DNA of 62,082 bases from Flavobacterium muglaense (GCF_014305155.1 NZ_JACRUK010000002.1:149015-211096), one strand, 5' to 3'; shown: positions 51,831 through 62,024, counted from the first letter of the stretch. Numbers and translations: made by a program. Notes: generated by a model not told the origin, from the sequence alone.

Positions 51831-52193
51831 TCTAAAAAATTTTAATTTTTTTTAAGTCTAATTGTGGGAGGGCATATAATTGATTGTGTTGCTTGACTTA
51901 CACTAGGGTAGCTTTGTACAGTTTGTGAATCAACTTGAGTATGCCTCTTGCTAATTTAGTCTTTTTTTACTCAGATTAGATTTTAAGAATCATAAAATGA
52001 TATTATTTTTTTTTGCGATTAATGCCAAATGGAATTGAAGTTAATAAACAAAACTGTTTTTTTTCAAAAGAAGTATAAAAGTGCGGCGCAAAGGTACAAC
52101 GCCAATAATAGCTATAAAAAAAATCCGATTCGCTTTCGCAAATCGGATTTTGATATTTAAATGGAATAAATTTATTGTTCCGCGATAGGACTC
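51831..52193. other. Intergenic region between lpdA and acyl-CoA synthetase genes
   Basis: 363 bases between two genes on the minus strand. It holds the lpdA terminator (52115-52151) and a minus-strand TACCTTTG (plus 52089-52096) that could start the synthetase mRNA with a leader of about 250 bases; no -33 TTG supports it. Nothing else recognised. Confidence 0.5.
52115..52151 (-). terminator. Terminator of lpdA
   Basis: AAATCCGATT (52121-52130) and AATCGGATTT (52141-52150) form the stem around CGCTTTCGCA. On the minus strand a T-run follows (plus 52115-52123). Confidence 0.92.
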
Positions 52194-53582
52194 TTACAAG
52201 TGAATTACTTCACCATAAGCATCAGCAACAGCTTCCATTACCGCTTCACTCATTGTTGGGTGAGGGTGGATTGATTTTAAGATTTCGTGTCCTGTAGTTT
52301 CTAGTTTACGAGCAACAACTGCCTCAGCAATCATATCAGTAACACCAGCGCCAATCATGTGGCATCCTAACCATTCTCCGTATTTGGCATCGAAAATTAC
52401 TTTTACAAAACCATCTGAATTTCCAGAAGCTTGCGCTTTTCCAGAAGCTGAGAACGGGAATTTACCAATTTTTAATTCGTATCCTTTTTCTTTAGCTTGT
52501 TTTTCAGTCAAACCTACAGATGCGATTTCTGGAGTTGCGTAAGTACAACCCGGTACGTTTCCGTAATCAATAGGATCTACGTGCATTCCTGCAATTTTTT
52601 CTACACAGTTAATTCCTTCTGCCGAAGCCACGTGAGCTAAAGCTTGTCCTGGAGTTACATCACCAATAGCGTAGTAACCTGGAATATTTGTTTGGTTGTA
52701 AGCATTTACTAAGATTTTATCTCTATCAACAGCAATACCCACCTCTTCTAGTCCTATGTTTTCAATGTTAGTTTTGATCCCAACAGCCGAAAGTAAAATA
52801 TCAGCTTCAAGAACTACTTCACCTTTTGCTGTTTTTACAAATGCTTTTACTCCGTTTCCAGTTGTATCAATTGTTTCAACAGAGGCGTTAGTCATTACCG
52901 TAATCCCCGATTTTTTTAACGATTTTTCCATTTGTTTAGAAATGTCTTCGTCTTCAACAGGTACTACATTTGGCATAAATTCAACAATAGTAACCTCAGT
53001 TCCCATTGAGTTGTAAAAATGTGCAAATTCTACTCCAATTGCACCCGAACCTACGATGATCATTTTCTTAGGTTGAGTAGGTAACGACATTGCTTGACGG
53101 TAACCTATCACTTTTTCTCCATCTTGTGGCAAGTTTGGTAACTCGCGTGAACGCGCACCAGTAGCGATGATAATATGGTCAGCGCTATATTCGGTAACTT
53201 TATTGTCTTTGTCAGTAACGTCAATTTTTTTACCTGGTTTTACTTTTCCAAAACCATTAATCACGTCAATTTTATTTTTTTTCATCAAGAAAGTAACTCC
53301 TTTGCTCATTCCAGCGGCAACACCACGGCTGCGTTGAATTACAGCAGGGAAATCTTTGTCAAATGATGAAACAGTCAATCCGTAATCTGAAGCGTGTTTT
53401 AAATAATCAAAAACTTGCGCAGATTTAAGTAATGCTTTGGTAGGAATACATCCCCAGTTCAAACATACACCACCTAAGTTTTCTTTTTCAATTACGGCAA
53501 CTTTAAACCCTAATTGTGATGCTCTAATGGCAGTAACATATCCACCTGGACCACTTCCTAAAACAATGATATCGTATTTCAT
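52194..53582 (-). CDS. lpdA: Dihydrolipoyl dehydrogenase
   Basis: 462-residue FAD flavoprotein, the E3 component of 2-oxoacid dehydrogenase complexes. FAD-binding LGSGPGGYVTAIRASQLG starts at residue 8, the redox disulfide is Cys40-Cys45 (GGVCLNWGCIPTK), the NAD-binding motif is IVGSGAIGVEFAHFY, and the C-terminal active site is HPHPTMSEA. Full length. No E1 or E2 genes are adjacent, so it is a stand-alone gene here. Confidence 0.97.
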   Translation of the reverse strand: MKYDIIVLGSGPGGYVTAIRASQLGFKVAVIEKENLGGVCLNWGCIPTKALLKSAQVFDYLKHASDYGLTVSSFDKDFPAVIQRSRGVAAGMSKGVTFLMKKNKIDVINGFGKVKPGKKIDVTDKDNKVTEYSADHIIIATGARSRELPNLPQDGEKVIGYRQAMSLPTQPKKMIIVGSGAIGVEFAHFYNSMGTEVTIVEFMPNVVPVEDEDISKQMEKSLKKSGITVMTNASVETIDTTGNGVKAFVKTAKGEVVLEADILLSAVGIKTNIENIGLEEVGIAVDRDKILVNAYNQTNIPGYYAIGDVTPGQALAHVASAEGINCVEKIAGMHVDPIDYGNVPGCTYATPEIASVGLTEKQAKEKGYELKIGKFPFSASGKAQASGNSDGFVKVIFDAKYGEWLGCHMIGAGVTDMIAEAVVARKLETTGHEILKSIHPHPTMSEAVMEAVADAYGEVIHL

Positions 53583-53725
53583 TTTTATAAGTTTTCTAAA
53601 TTAATTGATTTGGCGAATTTAAGGAATTATTCTGTTTTCTAAAACATAAATAAAGTTAATGCGAAAGTTTTTTGTTAAATCATTTCGTCGAATTTTAATC
53701 CAGTATAGTGTTGTAGGTATTTCAA

Positions 53726-55486
53726 TTAACTTTCCTTTGAAACACTAAATTGAGAATCATATAAGTTTTTATAATACCCACTTTCTTGATTGACTAGTTC
53801 TTGATGTGTTCCTTGTTCTACAATTAAACCTTTGTCCATTACTACAATTTTATCGGCGTTTACAATTGTGGCAAGCCTGTGAGCAATTACAATTGACGTT
53901 CGGCCCTGCGTTATAGTTTCAGTAGCGCCTTGAATCAATTCTTCTGAATAGGTGTCGATCGATGATGTAGCTTCATCCAGAATCAAAATGCTTGGATTAC
54001 TTACATAAGCTCTCAAAAACGCAATCAATTGACGCTGACCAGATGATAGCATTACACCACGCTCTTTTACGTCAAAATCATAATTATCAGGCAAACTCAT
54101 AATAAAATCGTGAACACCTATTTCTTTGGCTGCAGCCAAAACATCTGCTCTAGTAATCGATGGATTATGCAAAGTGATGTTGTTGTAAATCGTATCAGCA
54201 AACAGAAAAACATCTTGTAAAACTACTGCAATTTGCTTGCGTAAAGAACCTAATGTATACTTTTCAATATTGGTATCATCAATAAAAATAGTACCGCTAT
54301 TGATTTCGTAAAAACGGTTCAATAAATTAATAATAGTCGATTTACCAGCACCTGTCGAACCTACAATAGCTACAGTTTGTCCCGCTTTTACCTCTAGATT
54401 GATCCCTTTTATTACCTCCTCATCAGGAATATAACTAAAACGAACGTCTTTAAAAGTGATGTTTCCTTCAAAAACTGGAGCTTCAATAATTCCAGTATCT
54501 TGAATTTGATCTTGCGTATCTATAATCTCAAAAACACGATTGGCAGCAATCATTCCCAGCTGCATCTCGTTAAATTTATCGGCAATTTGGCGCAAAGGAT
54601 TAAACAACATTCCAATAAACATGGTGTAGGAGAATAAATCTCCAAAAGTGGTAAAATTATCTCCATTCAAAATTTTAATTCCTCCGTAAAGCACTATAAA
54701 ACCAAGTGTTAGTGACGAAATAATATCAGCAATGGGAAAGAAAATCGAGTTGTATAAAATGGTTTTGATCCATGCTTTTTTGTGTTTATCATTGATTTCT
54801 TTGAATTTTTCAGCCTCAATATCTTCGCGATTAAACAATTGCACAATCTTCATTCCCGTCACTCGCTCTTGAACAAAAGAGTTCATATTGGCAATTTGTG
54901 TACGTACTTCCTCAAAGGCAACTTGCATTTTGCGCTGAAAAATCCGAGTAATAAATACTAAAATCGGCATGGCCACAATAACAATCCATGTTAGTTTCCA
55001 GTTCATGTAAAACATAAATAGCAGTACCACAAACATCTTCATCAAGTCACTAATAATCATAAACAAACCTTGACTAAAAATACGAGCAATGGACTCAATG
55101 TCTGATACGGATCGCGTCACTAATTGTCCCACTGGAACCAAGTCAAAATACTTCATTCTAAAGCTTAAAATGTGCTTAAAAAGTTTGGTTCGAATGTCCT
55201 TTACAATATCTTGCCCCAGCCAGTTAGCCCAATATACAAAGTAAAACTGCGAAAAAACTTCGCATAATAATACAATACCCATCAAGGTAATGTAAAATAA
55301 AAGTCCCTTCGCATCTTCGGTCTGGATGTAGCCATCAACCGTTTGCTTCAACAAATACGGACGTAAAGCCGCAAAAATAGATAAGGAAACCGCAAATGCG
55401 ATCACGCCATTAAAACGCCATTGATACGGTTTAGTATATTGTAATATTCTTTTGAATAATCGAGTGTCGAATGCTTTTGCTTTCAT
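53726..55486 (-). CDS. ABC transporter, fused permease and ATPase (MsbA/LmrA type)
   Basis: 586-residue half-transporter: six transmembrane helices (about 20-310) followed by an ATPase domain (about 340-575). Walker A GSTGAGKST, Q-loop VLQDVFLFADT, signature LSSGQRQLIAF (unusual LSSGQ for LSGGQ) and Walker B ILILDEATSSID are present, with IAHRLAT as H-loop. Exporter-type, acting as a homo- or heterodimer; substrate unknown, lipid or drug. It is downstream of truA on the same strand but separated by hairpin element copy C. Confidence 0.94.
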   Translation of the reverse strand: MKAKAFDTRLFKRILQYTKPYQWRFNGVIAFAVSLSIFAALRPYLLKQTVDGYIQTEDAKGLLFYITLMGIVLLCEVFSQFYFVYWANWLGQDIVKDIRTKLFKHILSFRMKYFDLVPVGQLVTRSVSDIESIARIFSQGLFMIISDLMKMFVVLLFMFYMNWKLTWIVIVAMPILVFITRIFQRKMQVAFEEVRTQIANMNSFVQERVTGMKIVQLFNREDIEAEKFKEINDKHKKAWIKTILYNSIFFPIADIISSLTLGFIVLYGGIKILNGDNFTTFGDLFSYTMFIGMLFNPLRQIADKFNEMQLGMIAANRVFEIIDTQDQIQDTGIIEAPVFEGNITFKDVRFSYIPDEEVIKGINLEVKAGQTVAIVGSTGAGKSTIINLLNRFYEINSGTIFIDDTNIEKYTLGSLRKQIAVVLQDVFLFADTIYNNITLHNPSITRADVLAAAKEIGVHDFIMSLPDNYDFDVKERGVMLSSGQRQLIAFLRAYVSNPSILILDEATSSIDTYSEELIQGATETITQGRTSIVIAHRLATIVNADKIVVMDKGLIVEQGTHQELVNQESGYYKNLYDSQFSVSKES

Positions 55487-55514
55487 TTTTTTTACCTGAA
55501 TTTAGTTCAGTTTT

Positions 55515-55602
55515 GGAGCTATTTCCTGCTTTCCGCTTCAATATTTTTATTTTTGTAAAGAAAAAAAATAAAAATGATTTCCACTTCAATCAGGGCTATT
55601 TA
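55515..55602. repeat. Dispersed hairpin element, copy C
   Basis: Starts GGAGCTATTTCCTGCTTTCC and ends CAATCAGGGCTATTTAG. ATTTTTATTTTT and AAAAATAAAAAT (in 55542-55576) form the central stem. The element supplies the TAG stop of truA (minus strand, plus 55596-55598). Confidence 0.78.
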
Positions 55603-56336
55603 GTTATATAATCGTAATCAATTTCGGTTAAATACAAACCATGAGCCGGTACCGAAAACCCAGCTTTGTCTCTATTTTTATTTTCAATAATCGTATTAAA
55701 ATCATCGAGACTTATTTTATGCAATCCTATATTTACAAGAGTTCCTACTATGGAACGCACCATATTTCGTAAAAACCGATTGGCTGATATCGTAAAAATA
55801 AGCTTGTTTTTTTCTTGCTTCCATGTCGCTTCATAAATGGTACAATCAAATGTGTTTACATCCGTATTTACTTTTGAAAAACATTGAAAATCAGTATGAT
55901 TAAATAATAACTGTGCCGCTTTATTCATTAATTCTACATCTAGTTTCTGAAAAAAGTACCAACTCTGCTCTTGTAAAAAAGCATCCTTAAACGGGTTGAT
56001 ATGGTATTCGTATGTTCTTTTTGTGGCGTCAAATCTCGTATGCGCGTCATCATGAACAGGAATAATATCATAAACAACAATATCTTTGGGCAAGTAAGAG
56101 TTGAGTTTGTGCACTAACTTGGCGCTATCAAATGAGGTCTCAAAATCAAAATGAGCATACATCAACTTTGCATGTACACCCGTATCCGTACGTCCTGCCC
56201 CCATAATGTTTATAGGTGCATTCATCAGTACAGACAAGGCTTTGTTTAAAGTTTCTTGAACCGAAGCCGAGTTTGGCTGCATTTGCCAGCCATGGTATTG
56301 GGTTCCGTTGTATGCTAATTTTATAAAATATCTCAA
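55596..56336 (-). CDS. truA: tRNA pseudouridine(38-40) synthase
   Basis: 246-residue enzyme that makes pseudouridine in the tRNA anticodon arm. The catalytic motif GAGRTDTGVHA holds the nucleophilic aspartate; RYFIKLAYNGTQYHGWQ is the usual N-terminus and FLRNMVRSIVGTLVNIG the C-terminal motif. The stop codon lies inside hairpin element copy C. A minus-strand TACCTTTG (plus 56366-56373) is a likely -7 element about 30 bases upstream of the start. Confidence 0.96.
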   Translation of the reverse strand: MRYFIKLAYNGTQYHGWQMQPNSASVQETLNKALSVLMNAPINIMGAGRTDTGVHAKLMYAHFDFETSFDSAKLVHKLNSYLPKDIVVYDIIPVHDDAHTRFDATKRTYEYHINPFKDAFLQEQSWYFFQKLDVELMNKAAQLLFNHTDFQCFSKVNTDVNTFDCTIYEATWKQEKNKLIFTISANRFLRNMVRSIVGTLVNIGLHKISLDDFNTIIENKNRDKAGFSVPAHGLYLTEIDYDYITK

Positions 56337-56365
56337 GGTAATAAGTTGGCAAAGTTTTAAAGATG

Positions 56366-56373
56366 CAAAGGTA
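56366..56373 (-). promoter_or_regulatory. -7 element of truA
   Basis: Minus-strand TACCTTTG, a perfect TAnnTTTG match; truA starts about 30 bases downstream. No -33 TTG at normal distance. Confidence 0.5.
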
Positions 56374-56448
56374 CAAAGTTTTTATGTTGAGAAAAGGTTA
56401 AATGTGTAAGTTGTCTTGCTAAGTATTTATTTTTTTGCCGAAAGGGAC

Positions 56449-56456
56449 TACCTTTG
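56449..56456 (+). promoter_or_regulatory. -7 element of the phosphoesterase gene
   Basis: TACCTTTG, perfect match to TAnnTTTG, 33 bases before the start codon at 56490. No TTG at the usual distance. Confidence 0.5.
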
Positions 56457-56489
56457 TTTCTTTTAATTTATTGAAACCATACTTTTCTG

Positions 56490-56987
56490 ATGAAAAAAAT
56501 CCTGCTACTTTCAGACACGCACAGCCACATTGATGATATTATTTTGAAATATGTTGCTCAGGCTGATGAAGTTTGGCATGCCGGAGATATTGGAGATTTA
56601 GTAGTGACTGACACTTTAAAAAAACTAAAGCCGTTACGCGCCGTTTATGGTAATATTGACGATGATAAGGCACGATTAGAGTTTCCGTTACACAATCGTT
56701 TTATGTGTGAAGGGGTTGATGTATGGATGACGCATATTGGCGGCTATCCTGGCAAATACAATCCAAGTTTAAAAGCTGAAATGGCTGCAAACCCGCCTAA
56801 ACTATTTATTTGTGGACATTCTCATATCTTAAAAGTGATGTTTGACAAAAAAAATAATCTTTTACACATGAATCCAGGCGCATGCGGAAAAAGTGGTTTT
56901 CACCAAGTGCGTACTATGCTGCGTTTTGTGATCGAAGGCGATAAAATAAAAGATCTCGAAATTGTAGAAATAGAAAAACGAGTGTAA
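56490..56987 (+). CDS. YfcE/MJ0936-type metallophosphoesterase
   Basis: 165-residue calcineurin-like phosphodiesterase. Metal-binding motifs are LLSDTHSHID (DxH), HAGDIGD (GD), VYGNIDD (GN), and the C-terminal GHSHIL and NPGACGKSGF histidine loop. Members hydrolyse small phosphodiesters in vitro; the natural substrate is unknown. The stop abuts the stop of the convergent histidine kinase (56987/56988) with no space for a terminator. Confidence 0.94.
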   Translation: MKKILLLSDTHSHIDDIILKYVAQADEVWHAGDIGDLVVTDTLKKLKPLRAVYGNIDDDKARLEFPLHNRFMCEGVDVWMTHIGGYPGKYNPSLKAEMAANPPKLFICGHSHILKVMFDKKNNLLHMNPGACGKSGFHQVRTMLRFVIEGDKIKDLEIVEIEKRV

Positions 56988-58688
56988 TTAATCGATGTAA
57001 GTGATAGGGACATGGATTTGTATCGAAGTACCAAGTTTGATTTTAGACTTGATTATAATGTCTCCATTAATATTACGAACTCTTGCTTTGATTTGATTAA
57101 GACCAAATCCTTCGATAGATTTGTATTGTTCGATATTAAATCCTTTTCCGTTGTCTCGCACATGGATGTAGAGTGTTTTGTTTTTTTCTTCGATGTTAAG
57201 AGAAGCATTTTGTGCGTTACTGTGTTTGATGATGTTGTTCAAGAGTTCGGTTACAATAAAATACATTTTCATTTCAAAATCTTCGTTATAACGCGTACTA
57301 CATTCTGTAGGACTAGAGTACTCAAAAGTTATACTAGAGTTCGAATTTTTTTCGCACAAATCATTTAACGCATAGTATAATCCAAAACGGGCTAGCAAAG
57401 AGGGAAGTAGTTCGTGAGAAAGATCTCTTACTTTGTCATGTGCCTCATTCAAAATTTGCTTCATCTTAGTGATTTCTTCTGAATCAATTTTATGTTTGGC
57501 GTTAAATACACTTAAATGTAAACCTGCCGATGATAATAAAGCACTAATATTGTCATGTAAAAAGGCGGCAATTTTTTTGCGCTCAATTTCTTGACCACTT
57601 ACAGATGCGTTAATGATATTTTGTTGAATCTTGCTTTGTATGTTTTTGTATTTATTTTTTTCTTTAAGTTGGTTGTTTTGAAAGAAAAAGTAAAACAAAA
57701 TTAGAATTAGTAGGAGTATCGAAATGATAATAATACTAATTTGTTTGTTTTTGTACTGCCTATCAAGTAAGAGTTGCTCTTTGGTTTCGTATTTGGTTTC
57801 AATATTGTCTATTTCTCTCTTGTATTCATCAATCTCAAGGTTGATTCCAGCAAGATTGGTTTTTTTTATTTTTTCTTCGTTATTGATTTCGGCTGTGAGT
57901 ACATTGTATTGCGCTAGGTTTTCGTATGCTTTTTTATAATCTTTTTGTTTTAATAAAAACTTTGAATATTCTTGATGCGTAAAAGATAAATCCGATTTTT
58001 CATCATTTTTGATCCCCAGCTCGATTGCTTTTTCAAAAAATGAAGCTGCCTTTTCAGGTTCGTTTTGATGGCCGTGGTACATTCCGTTTAGCATGTTTAC
58101 TGCTACGCAAATGCTTTCATCTCCAAATTTAGAGTTGTATTTGTTGGTAAATTGCAAATAAGGATAACCACTTTTAAAATCACCAATATCAAAGTAGGCC
58201 CAAGTAATATTCAAGTTGGTAAACACAATCTGACTCGAGTCGGCTATTTTTCGGCTGTATTGTAAAGACTTTTTGTAATAATAAATACCGGTTTTGTATT
58301 CTTTTTTGTCAAAACAATAAATGTTTCCTAAGTTGTTGTACAGCCAGTTCTTTAATTCGTTATTATCCGTTTTATTGGCGTATACCAAGCCTTTTTTATA
58401 ATAAAAATATGCTTTTTCAAATTCAGATATACCATCAAAGTTGGCAGCAATGGTGTTGTAGCAGGTTGCTATAAGGTAATCATCATTAATTTCGATAGCT
58501 TTAGTTAAAGCAATGCGGGCTTTGATTAATGATTTTTCGTATTTCTCATTTTTCATTAGTCCCGTTGCTTCATTGATTAAAGCAAGTACTTTTTTTTGAG
58601 AGATCGGTTTTGTTTGTGCGTTAAAAGTTGTGCTCAAACAAAGTAGAAAAAAAAGTAAGAAAATATTTTTTTTTGTAAGCATATCCAA
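56988..58688 (-). CDS. TPR-containing sensor histidine kinase (HisKA_3 type)
   Basis: 566-residue membrane kinase. Signal peptide (FLLFFLLCLSTTFNAQT), then periplasmic TPR repeats (about 30-280), a coiled segment, one transmembrane helix (about 323-343, ISIIIISILLLILILFYFF), the HisKA_3 dimerisation domain with the phosphoacceptor in ERKKIAAFLHDNISA, and an ATPase domain (about 460-565) with ELLNNIIKHSNA, DNGKGF and GFGLNQI. The TPR sensor is typical of Bacteroidota NarX-like kinases. It follows its response regulator by 29 bases, so the pair is co-transcribed. Confidence 0.94.
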   Translation of the reverse strand: MDMLTKKNIFLLFFLLCLSTTFNAQTKPISQKKVLALINEATGLMKNEKYEKSLIKARIALTKAIEINDDYLIATCYNTIAANFDGISEFEKAYFYYKKGLVYANKTDNNELKNWLYNNLGNIYCFDKKEYKTGIYYYKKSLQYSRKIADSSQIVFTNLNITWAYFDIGDFKSGYPYLQFTNKYNSKFGDESICVAVNMLNGMYHGHQNEPEKAASFFEKAIELGIKNDEKSDLSFTHQEYSKFLLKQKDYKKAYENLAQYNVLTAEINNEEKIKKTNLAGINLEIDEYKREIDNIETKYETKEQLLLDRQYKNKQISIIIISILLLILILFYFFFQNNQLKEKNKYKNIQSKIQQNIINASVSGQEIERKKIAAFLHDNISALLSSAGLHLSVFNAKHKIDSEEITKMKQILNEAHDKVRDLSHELLPSLLARFGLYYALNDLCEKNSNSSITFEYSSPTECSTRYNEDFEMKMYFIVTELLNNIIKHSNAQNASLNIEEKNKTLYIHVRDNGKGFNIEQYKSIEGFGLNQIKARVRNINGDIIIKSKIKLGTSIQIHVPITYID

Positions 58689-58717
58689 TAACTATGATAG
58701 TTTAAATCAAAATGCGT

Positions 58718-59380
58718 TTAGGCTTTGATTAATTTATTTTTCAGTGCATATTTGACCAAGCTAATAGTGTTTTTGGCTTTTAGTTTTTTCATGATGTTTT
58801 TACGGTGTGTTTCTACCGTATTAGAACTAATAAATAAATATTCGCTAATTTCTTTACCACTATATTCTAGGGCGATTAAAGTAAGTACTTCGATTTCTCG
58901 ACCCGTCAAGAGTAAATCAATTTTTGGCTTGTTTTTATTTAATTTGGTAACATTTTGCGTAGCCGAATTGAATATTTTTTCACGTACTGAGTTGCAAAAA
59001 TAATCCTCTCCGTTTGTCACTGCATGAATCGCTTCTACAATATTTTCTCCCGCACATTGTTTTGTTAAATACCCGTTTACTCCTAGTTTCATCACTTCTT
59101 GAATGATTTTTAAGTCATCATAGCTAGAAAGAATAATTACTTTACAAGGAAATCCTTTGGCTATGAATTCTTTTACTACTTGTATACCATCTTTTTTAGG
59201 CATGCTAATGTCAAGTACTAGAATGCTTGCTTTGTTGTTTATAACGTCTTCGTAAATGGTGTTTCCATCTATTGAAAATCCAACTACATCAAAATCTGGT
59301 ACTGTATTTAATAAAGTTTTCATTCCATCAAGTAGAACTTGGTGGTCATCTGCTAGGTGAATCCTAATTTTATTGCTCAT
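58718..59380 (-). CDS. NarL/LuxR-type response regulator
   Basis: 220-residue two-component regulator. The receiver domain (1-125) has the acidic pair Asp11-Asp12 and phospho-acceptor Asp57 (ILVLDISMPKKDG) and Lys in LTKQ. The C-terminal LuxR helix-turn-helix (about 155-215) has LTGREIEVLTLIALEYSGKEISEYLFISSNTVETHRKNI. Partner is the downstream kinase. The target genes are unknown. Promoter not evident, though the operon starts near 59390-59460. Confidence 0.95.
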   Translation of the reverse strand: MSNKIRIHLADDHQVLLDGMKTLLNTVPDFDVVGFSIDGNTIYEDVINNKASILVLDISMPKKDGIQVVKEFIAKGFPCKVIILSSYDDLKIIQEVMKLGVNGYLTKQCAGENIVEAIHAVTNGEDYFCNSVREKIFNSATQNVTKLNKNKPKIDLLLTGREIEVLTLIALEYSGKEISEYLFISSNTVETHRKNIMKKLKAKNTISLVKYALKNKLIKA

Positions 59381-59468
59381 GTTTGGTTTAAACTTGAGTC
59401 AAACTTACGAAAAAAATATGAACTGCAATAGTTATAGAAAATTATATATAATGCTTCATTTTGAAGCA

Positions 59469-59499
59469 CAAAAAAACCCGAACAGTTATGTTCGGGTTT
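59469..59499 (-). terminator. Terminator of the DUF4293 gene
   Basis: AAACCCGAAC (59474-59483) and GTTCGGGTTT (59490-59499) form a 10-bp stem with a six-base loop. On the minus strand Ts follow. Confidence 0.93.
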
Positions 59500-59529
59500 C
59501 CTTCGCACTAATAAACTAAGTTTATAGGT

Positions 59530-59943
59530 TTACCTCAATCTGTCCACAGATTTTACGAGATCTTCATCCTTTTTGATGGCCTTATTAGCTAACACTAATA
59601 ACACGATAGCAACAATAGGTAGAAACATCCCAATACCTTTCTCAGAAACTTGAACAACTTCTCCAGATAAATTTAGTGAACGATATACAAACAATCCTAA
59701 TAAAATTAAATTTAATATTATGTTCAATCTGTTGAGTACAAATTGATTTTGTCTTTTTTTGTAAGTCATGATACTAATCAATGTCATTGTAGTGCTAATT
59801 CCTAGTAAAACTACATAAACTTGATCCAACATAAAATAAAAATCCTTCCCTGTACTCAGTTTCCATAATGGAAAAACGAATGGTAAAGCTCCTGTTATTA
59901 TTAGAGCTAGGATTAAATATATAGTCTGTATTCTTTGTATCAT
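59530..59943 (-). CDS. DUF4293 family membrane protein
   Basis: 137-residue integral membrane protein with four predicted helices (MIQRIQTIYLILALIITGAL and three more to about residue 125), then a basic tail. The MIQRIQT(I/V)YL start is the mark of DUF4293, a Bacteroidota-specific family with no known function. It is regularly found next to rho in this phylum, as here, on the opposite strand. Confidence 0.9.
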   Translation of the reverse strand: MIQRIQTIYLILALIITGALPFVFPLWKLSTGKDFYFMLDQVYVVLLGISTTMTLISIMTYKKRQNQFVLNRLNIILNLILLGLFVYRSLNLSGEVVQVSEKGIGMFLPIVAIVLLVLANKAIKKDEDLVKSVDRLR

Positions 59944-60127
59944 TGTTTCTGTTTGTTGTACAAAAATATATTTTCTTTTTTTAAAATACTATTGTATCAT
60001 TAAATTTTATTCGTATTATTGCACAACAATACCGTAAGCACTTCATACTGCGGTCAATTCATAGCAAAATAATTACTACCAAGTCTTTTTATAGTATTTC
60101 CAAATTAATTAAATTCCAAGAACATTC

Positions 60128-61891
60128 ATGTTTGATATTTCTGCATTAAAAGAAATGAAGCTTTCTGAGCTTCAACAAATAGCTAAAGCAGCTAAAACCA
60201 TAAAGTTTAACGGTGTGAAAAAAGAAACCTTAATAGGGCAGATACTTGAACATCAAAAAACTAGTGTTGATTCAGTGTCAGAGAGTAAGTCTAATGATAA
60301 ACCTTTGGATGAAAAACCTAAAAGGTCTAGAATTACTGCTGGTGATAAAGAAGAAAGTGCTGAAAAGGTTCCTGCAATAAAGCCTAAAGCTAAAATCGTT
60401 AAAACAAAAGATACTGCTGAAGAAGCTACAACTGTAGTTGTTGCTACAGATAGTGAAGATGTAGAAGCAGCGGCAACGGAACAAGCAAGTACAGGTAAAA
60501 AACCAGGTAAAATTGTAAAATTCAGCAAGTCCGCTTACGAAAAGAAAATTGCATTAAAAAAGAATAAAGAGGCTGGTGCAGAAGTAAAAACTAATGAAGC
60601 ACAACCAGCAGCTGCAACTCAAGCAGAGACAACTTCTGAAGCATCAGCTGAGGCTAGCGAAGAAAATGTTGCGCCAACCAAAAAAATAAATCCAAATCAA
60701 TTAAACAAGCAAAACCAAAATCAAAACCCTAATTTTAAAAATAAAAAGAACAATTTTAGAGATTCTGATTTCGAATTTGACGGTATAATTGAAAGCGAAG
60801 GAGTACTTGAGATGATGCCTGATGGGTATGGTTTCTTGCGTTCTTCAGATTATAATTACCTAGCTTCTCCGGATGATATTTATTTGTCTACATCTCAAAT
60901 TCGTTTGTTTGGACTTAAAACAGGAGATACGGTTAAAGGTGTAGTACGTCCTCCTAAAGAAGGAGAGAAATTTTTCCCTTTAGTTAGAGTTTTAAAAATT
61001 AACGGACACGACCCGCAAGTGGTGCGCGACCGTGTTTCATTTGAACATTTAACGCCGGTTTTCCCTTCAGAAAAATTCAATTTGGCCGAAAGGCAAAGTA
61101 CAATTTCAACACGTATCATTGATTTGTTTTCTCCAATAGGAAAAGGACAACGTGGTATGATTGTGGCGCAACCCAAAACAGGTAAAACCATGTTGTTGAA
61201 AGAAATTGCTAATGCAATTGCAGCAAATCATCCTGAAGTATATTTGATTGTTTTATTAATTGATGAACGTCCGGAAGAGGTTACAGATATGCAACGTAGT
61301 GTGCGTGGTGAGGTAATTGCTTCAACATTTGATAGAGAACCACAAGAACACGTTAAAATTGCAAATATTGTTCTTGAAAAAGCAAAACGCTTAGTAGAAT
61401 GTGGGCACGATGTAGTGATTTTATTAGATTCGATTACACGTTTGGCTAGAGCTTATAATACTGTACAACCTGCATCAGGTAAAGTATTGAGCGGGGGAGT
61501 AGATGCTAATGCATTACAGAAACCAAAACGTTTCTTTGGAGCAGCTCGTAACGTGGAAAATGGGGGGTCATTGAGTATTATTGCAACAGCATTGACTGAA
61601 ACGGGTTCTAAAATGGACGAAGTAATTTTCGAGGAATTTAAAGGAACAGGTAATATGGAATTGCAATTAGATAGAAAAATTGCTAACAAACGTATATTCC
61701 CAGCTATCGACTTGACTTCATCTAGTACAAGACGTGATGATATGTTGCTTGACGAAAAAACATTGCAAAGAATGTGGATCATGAGAAAATACCTTTCGGA
61801 TATGAATCCTGTTGAAGCCATGAGTTTTATCAATGATAGATTCAGACAAACAAGAAATAATGAAGAGTTTTTAATCTCGATGAATGATTAA
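60128..61891 (+). CDS. rho: Transcription termination factor Rho
   Basis: 587-residue RNA helicase that ends transcription. The N-terminal Rho domain (1-45, [21 protein letters not shown]) is followed by a long disordered stretch (about 50-210, rich in Ala, Glu, Lys, Asn and Gln), the cold-shock RNA-binding domain (215-290, [24 protein letters not shown]) and the ATPase core. Walker A is in PKTGKT (Gly352-Lys353-Thr354), then [14 protein letters not shown], the Q-loop [13 protein letters not shown] and [18 protein letters not shown]. Length exceeds E. coli Rho (419) because of the insert. A terminator follows. Confidence 0.97.
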   Translation: MFDISALKEMKLSELQQIAKAAKTIKFNGVKKETLIGQILEHQKTSVDSVSESKSNDKPLDEKPKRSRITAGDKEESAEKVPAIKPKAKIVKTKDTAEEATTVVVATDSEDVEAAATEQASTGKKPGKIVKFSKSAYEKKIALKKNKEAGAEVKTNEAQPAAATQAETTSEASAEASEENVAPTKKINPNQLNKQNQNQNPNFKNKKNNFRDSDFEFDGIIESEGVLEMMPDGYGFLRSSDYNYLASPDDIYLSTSQIRLFGLKTGDTVKGVVRPPKEGEKFFPLVRVLKINGHDPQVVRDRVSFEHLTPVFPSEKFNLAERQSTISTRIIDLFSPIGKGQRGMIVAQPKTGKTMLLKEIANAIAANHPEVYLIVLLIDERPEEVTDMQRSVRGEVIASTFDREPQEHVKIANIVLEKAKRLVECGHDVVILLDSITRLARAYNTVQPASGKVLSGGVDANALQKPKRFFGAARNVENGGSLSIIATALTETGSKMDEVIFEEFKGTGNMELQLDRKIANKRIFPAIDLTSSSTRRDDMLLDEKTLQRMWIMRKYLSDMNPVEAMSFINDRFRQTRNNEEFLISMND

Positions 61892-61984
61892 TTCAGACTA
61901 AAGAGAATAGAATAAATTTGATATAAAAAAAATCCGCTCAAAATTGGAGGGCACTGAAAAAGTGTTTCTAATAAATTAAGACCT

Positions 61985-62024
61985 AAAAAGGAGTAGATAT
62001 CTATGGATTTCTACTCCTTTTTTC
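61985..62024 (+). terminator. Terminator of rho
   Basis: AAAAAGGAGTAGA (61985-61997) pairs with TCTACTCCTTTTT (62010-62022), followed by more Ts. Strong hairpin. The rest of 62025-62082 shows no feature. Confidence 0.93.
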
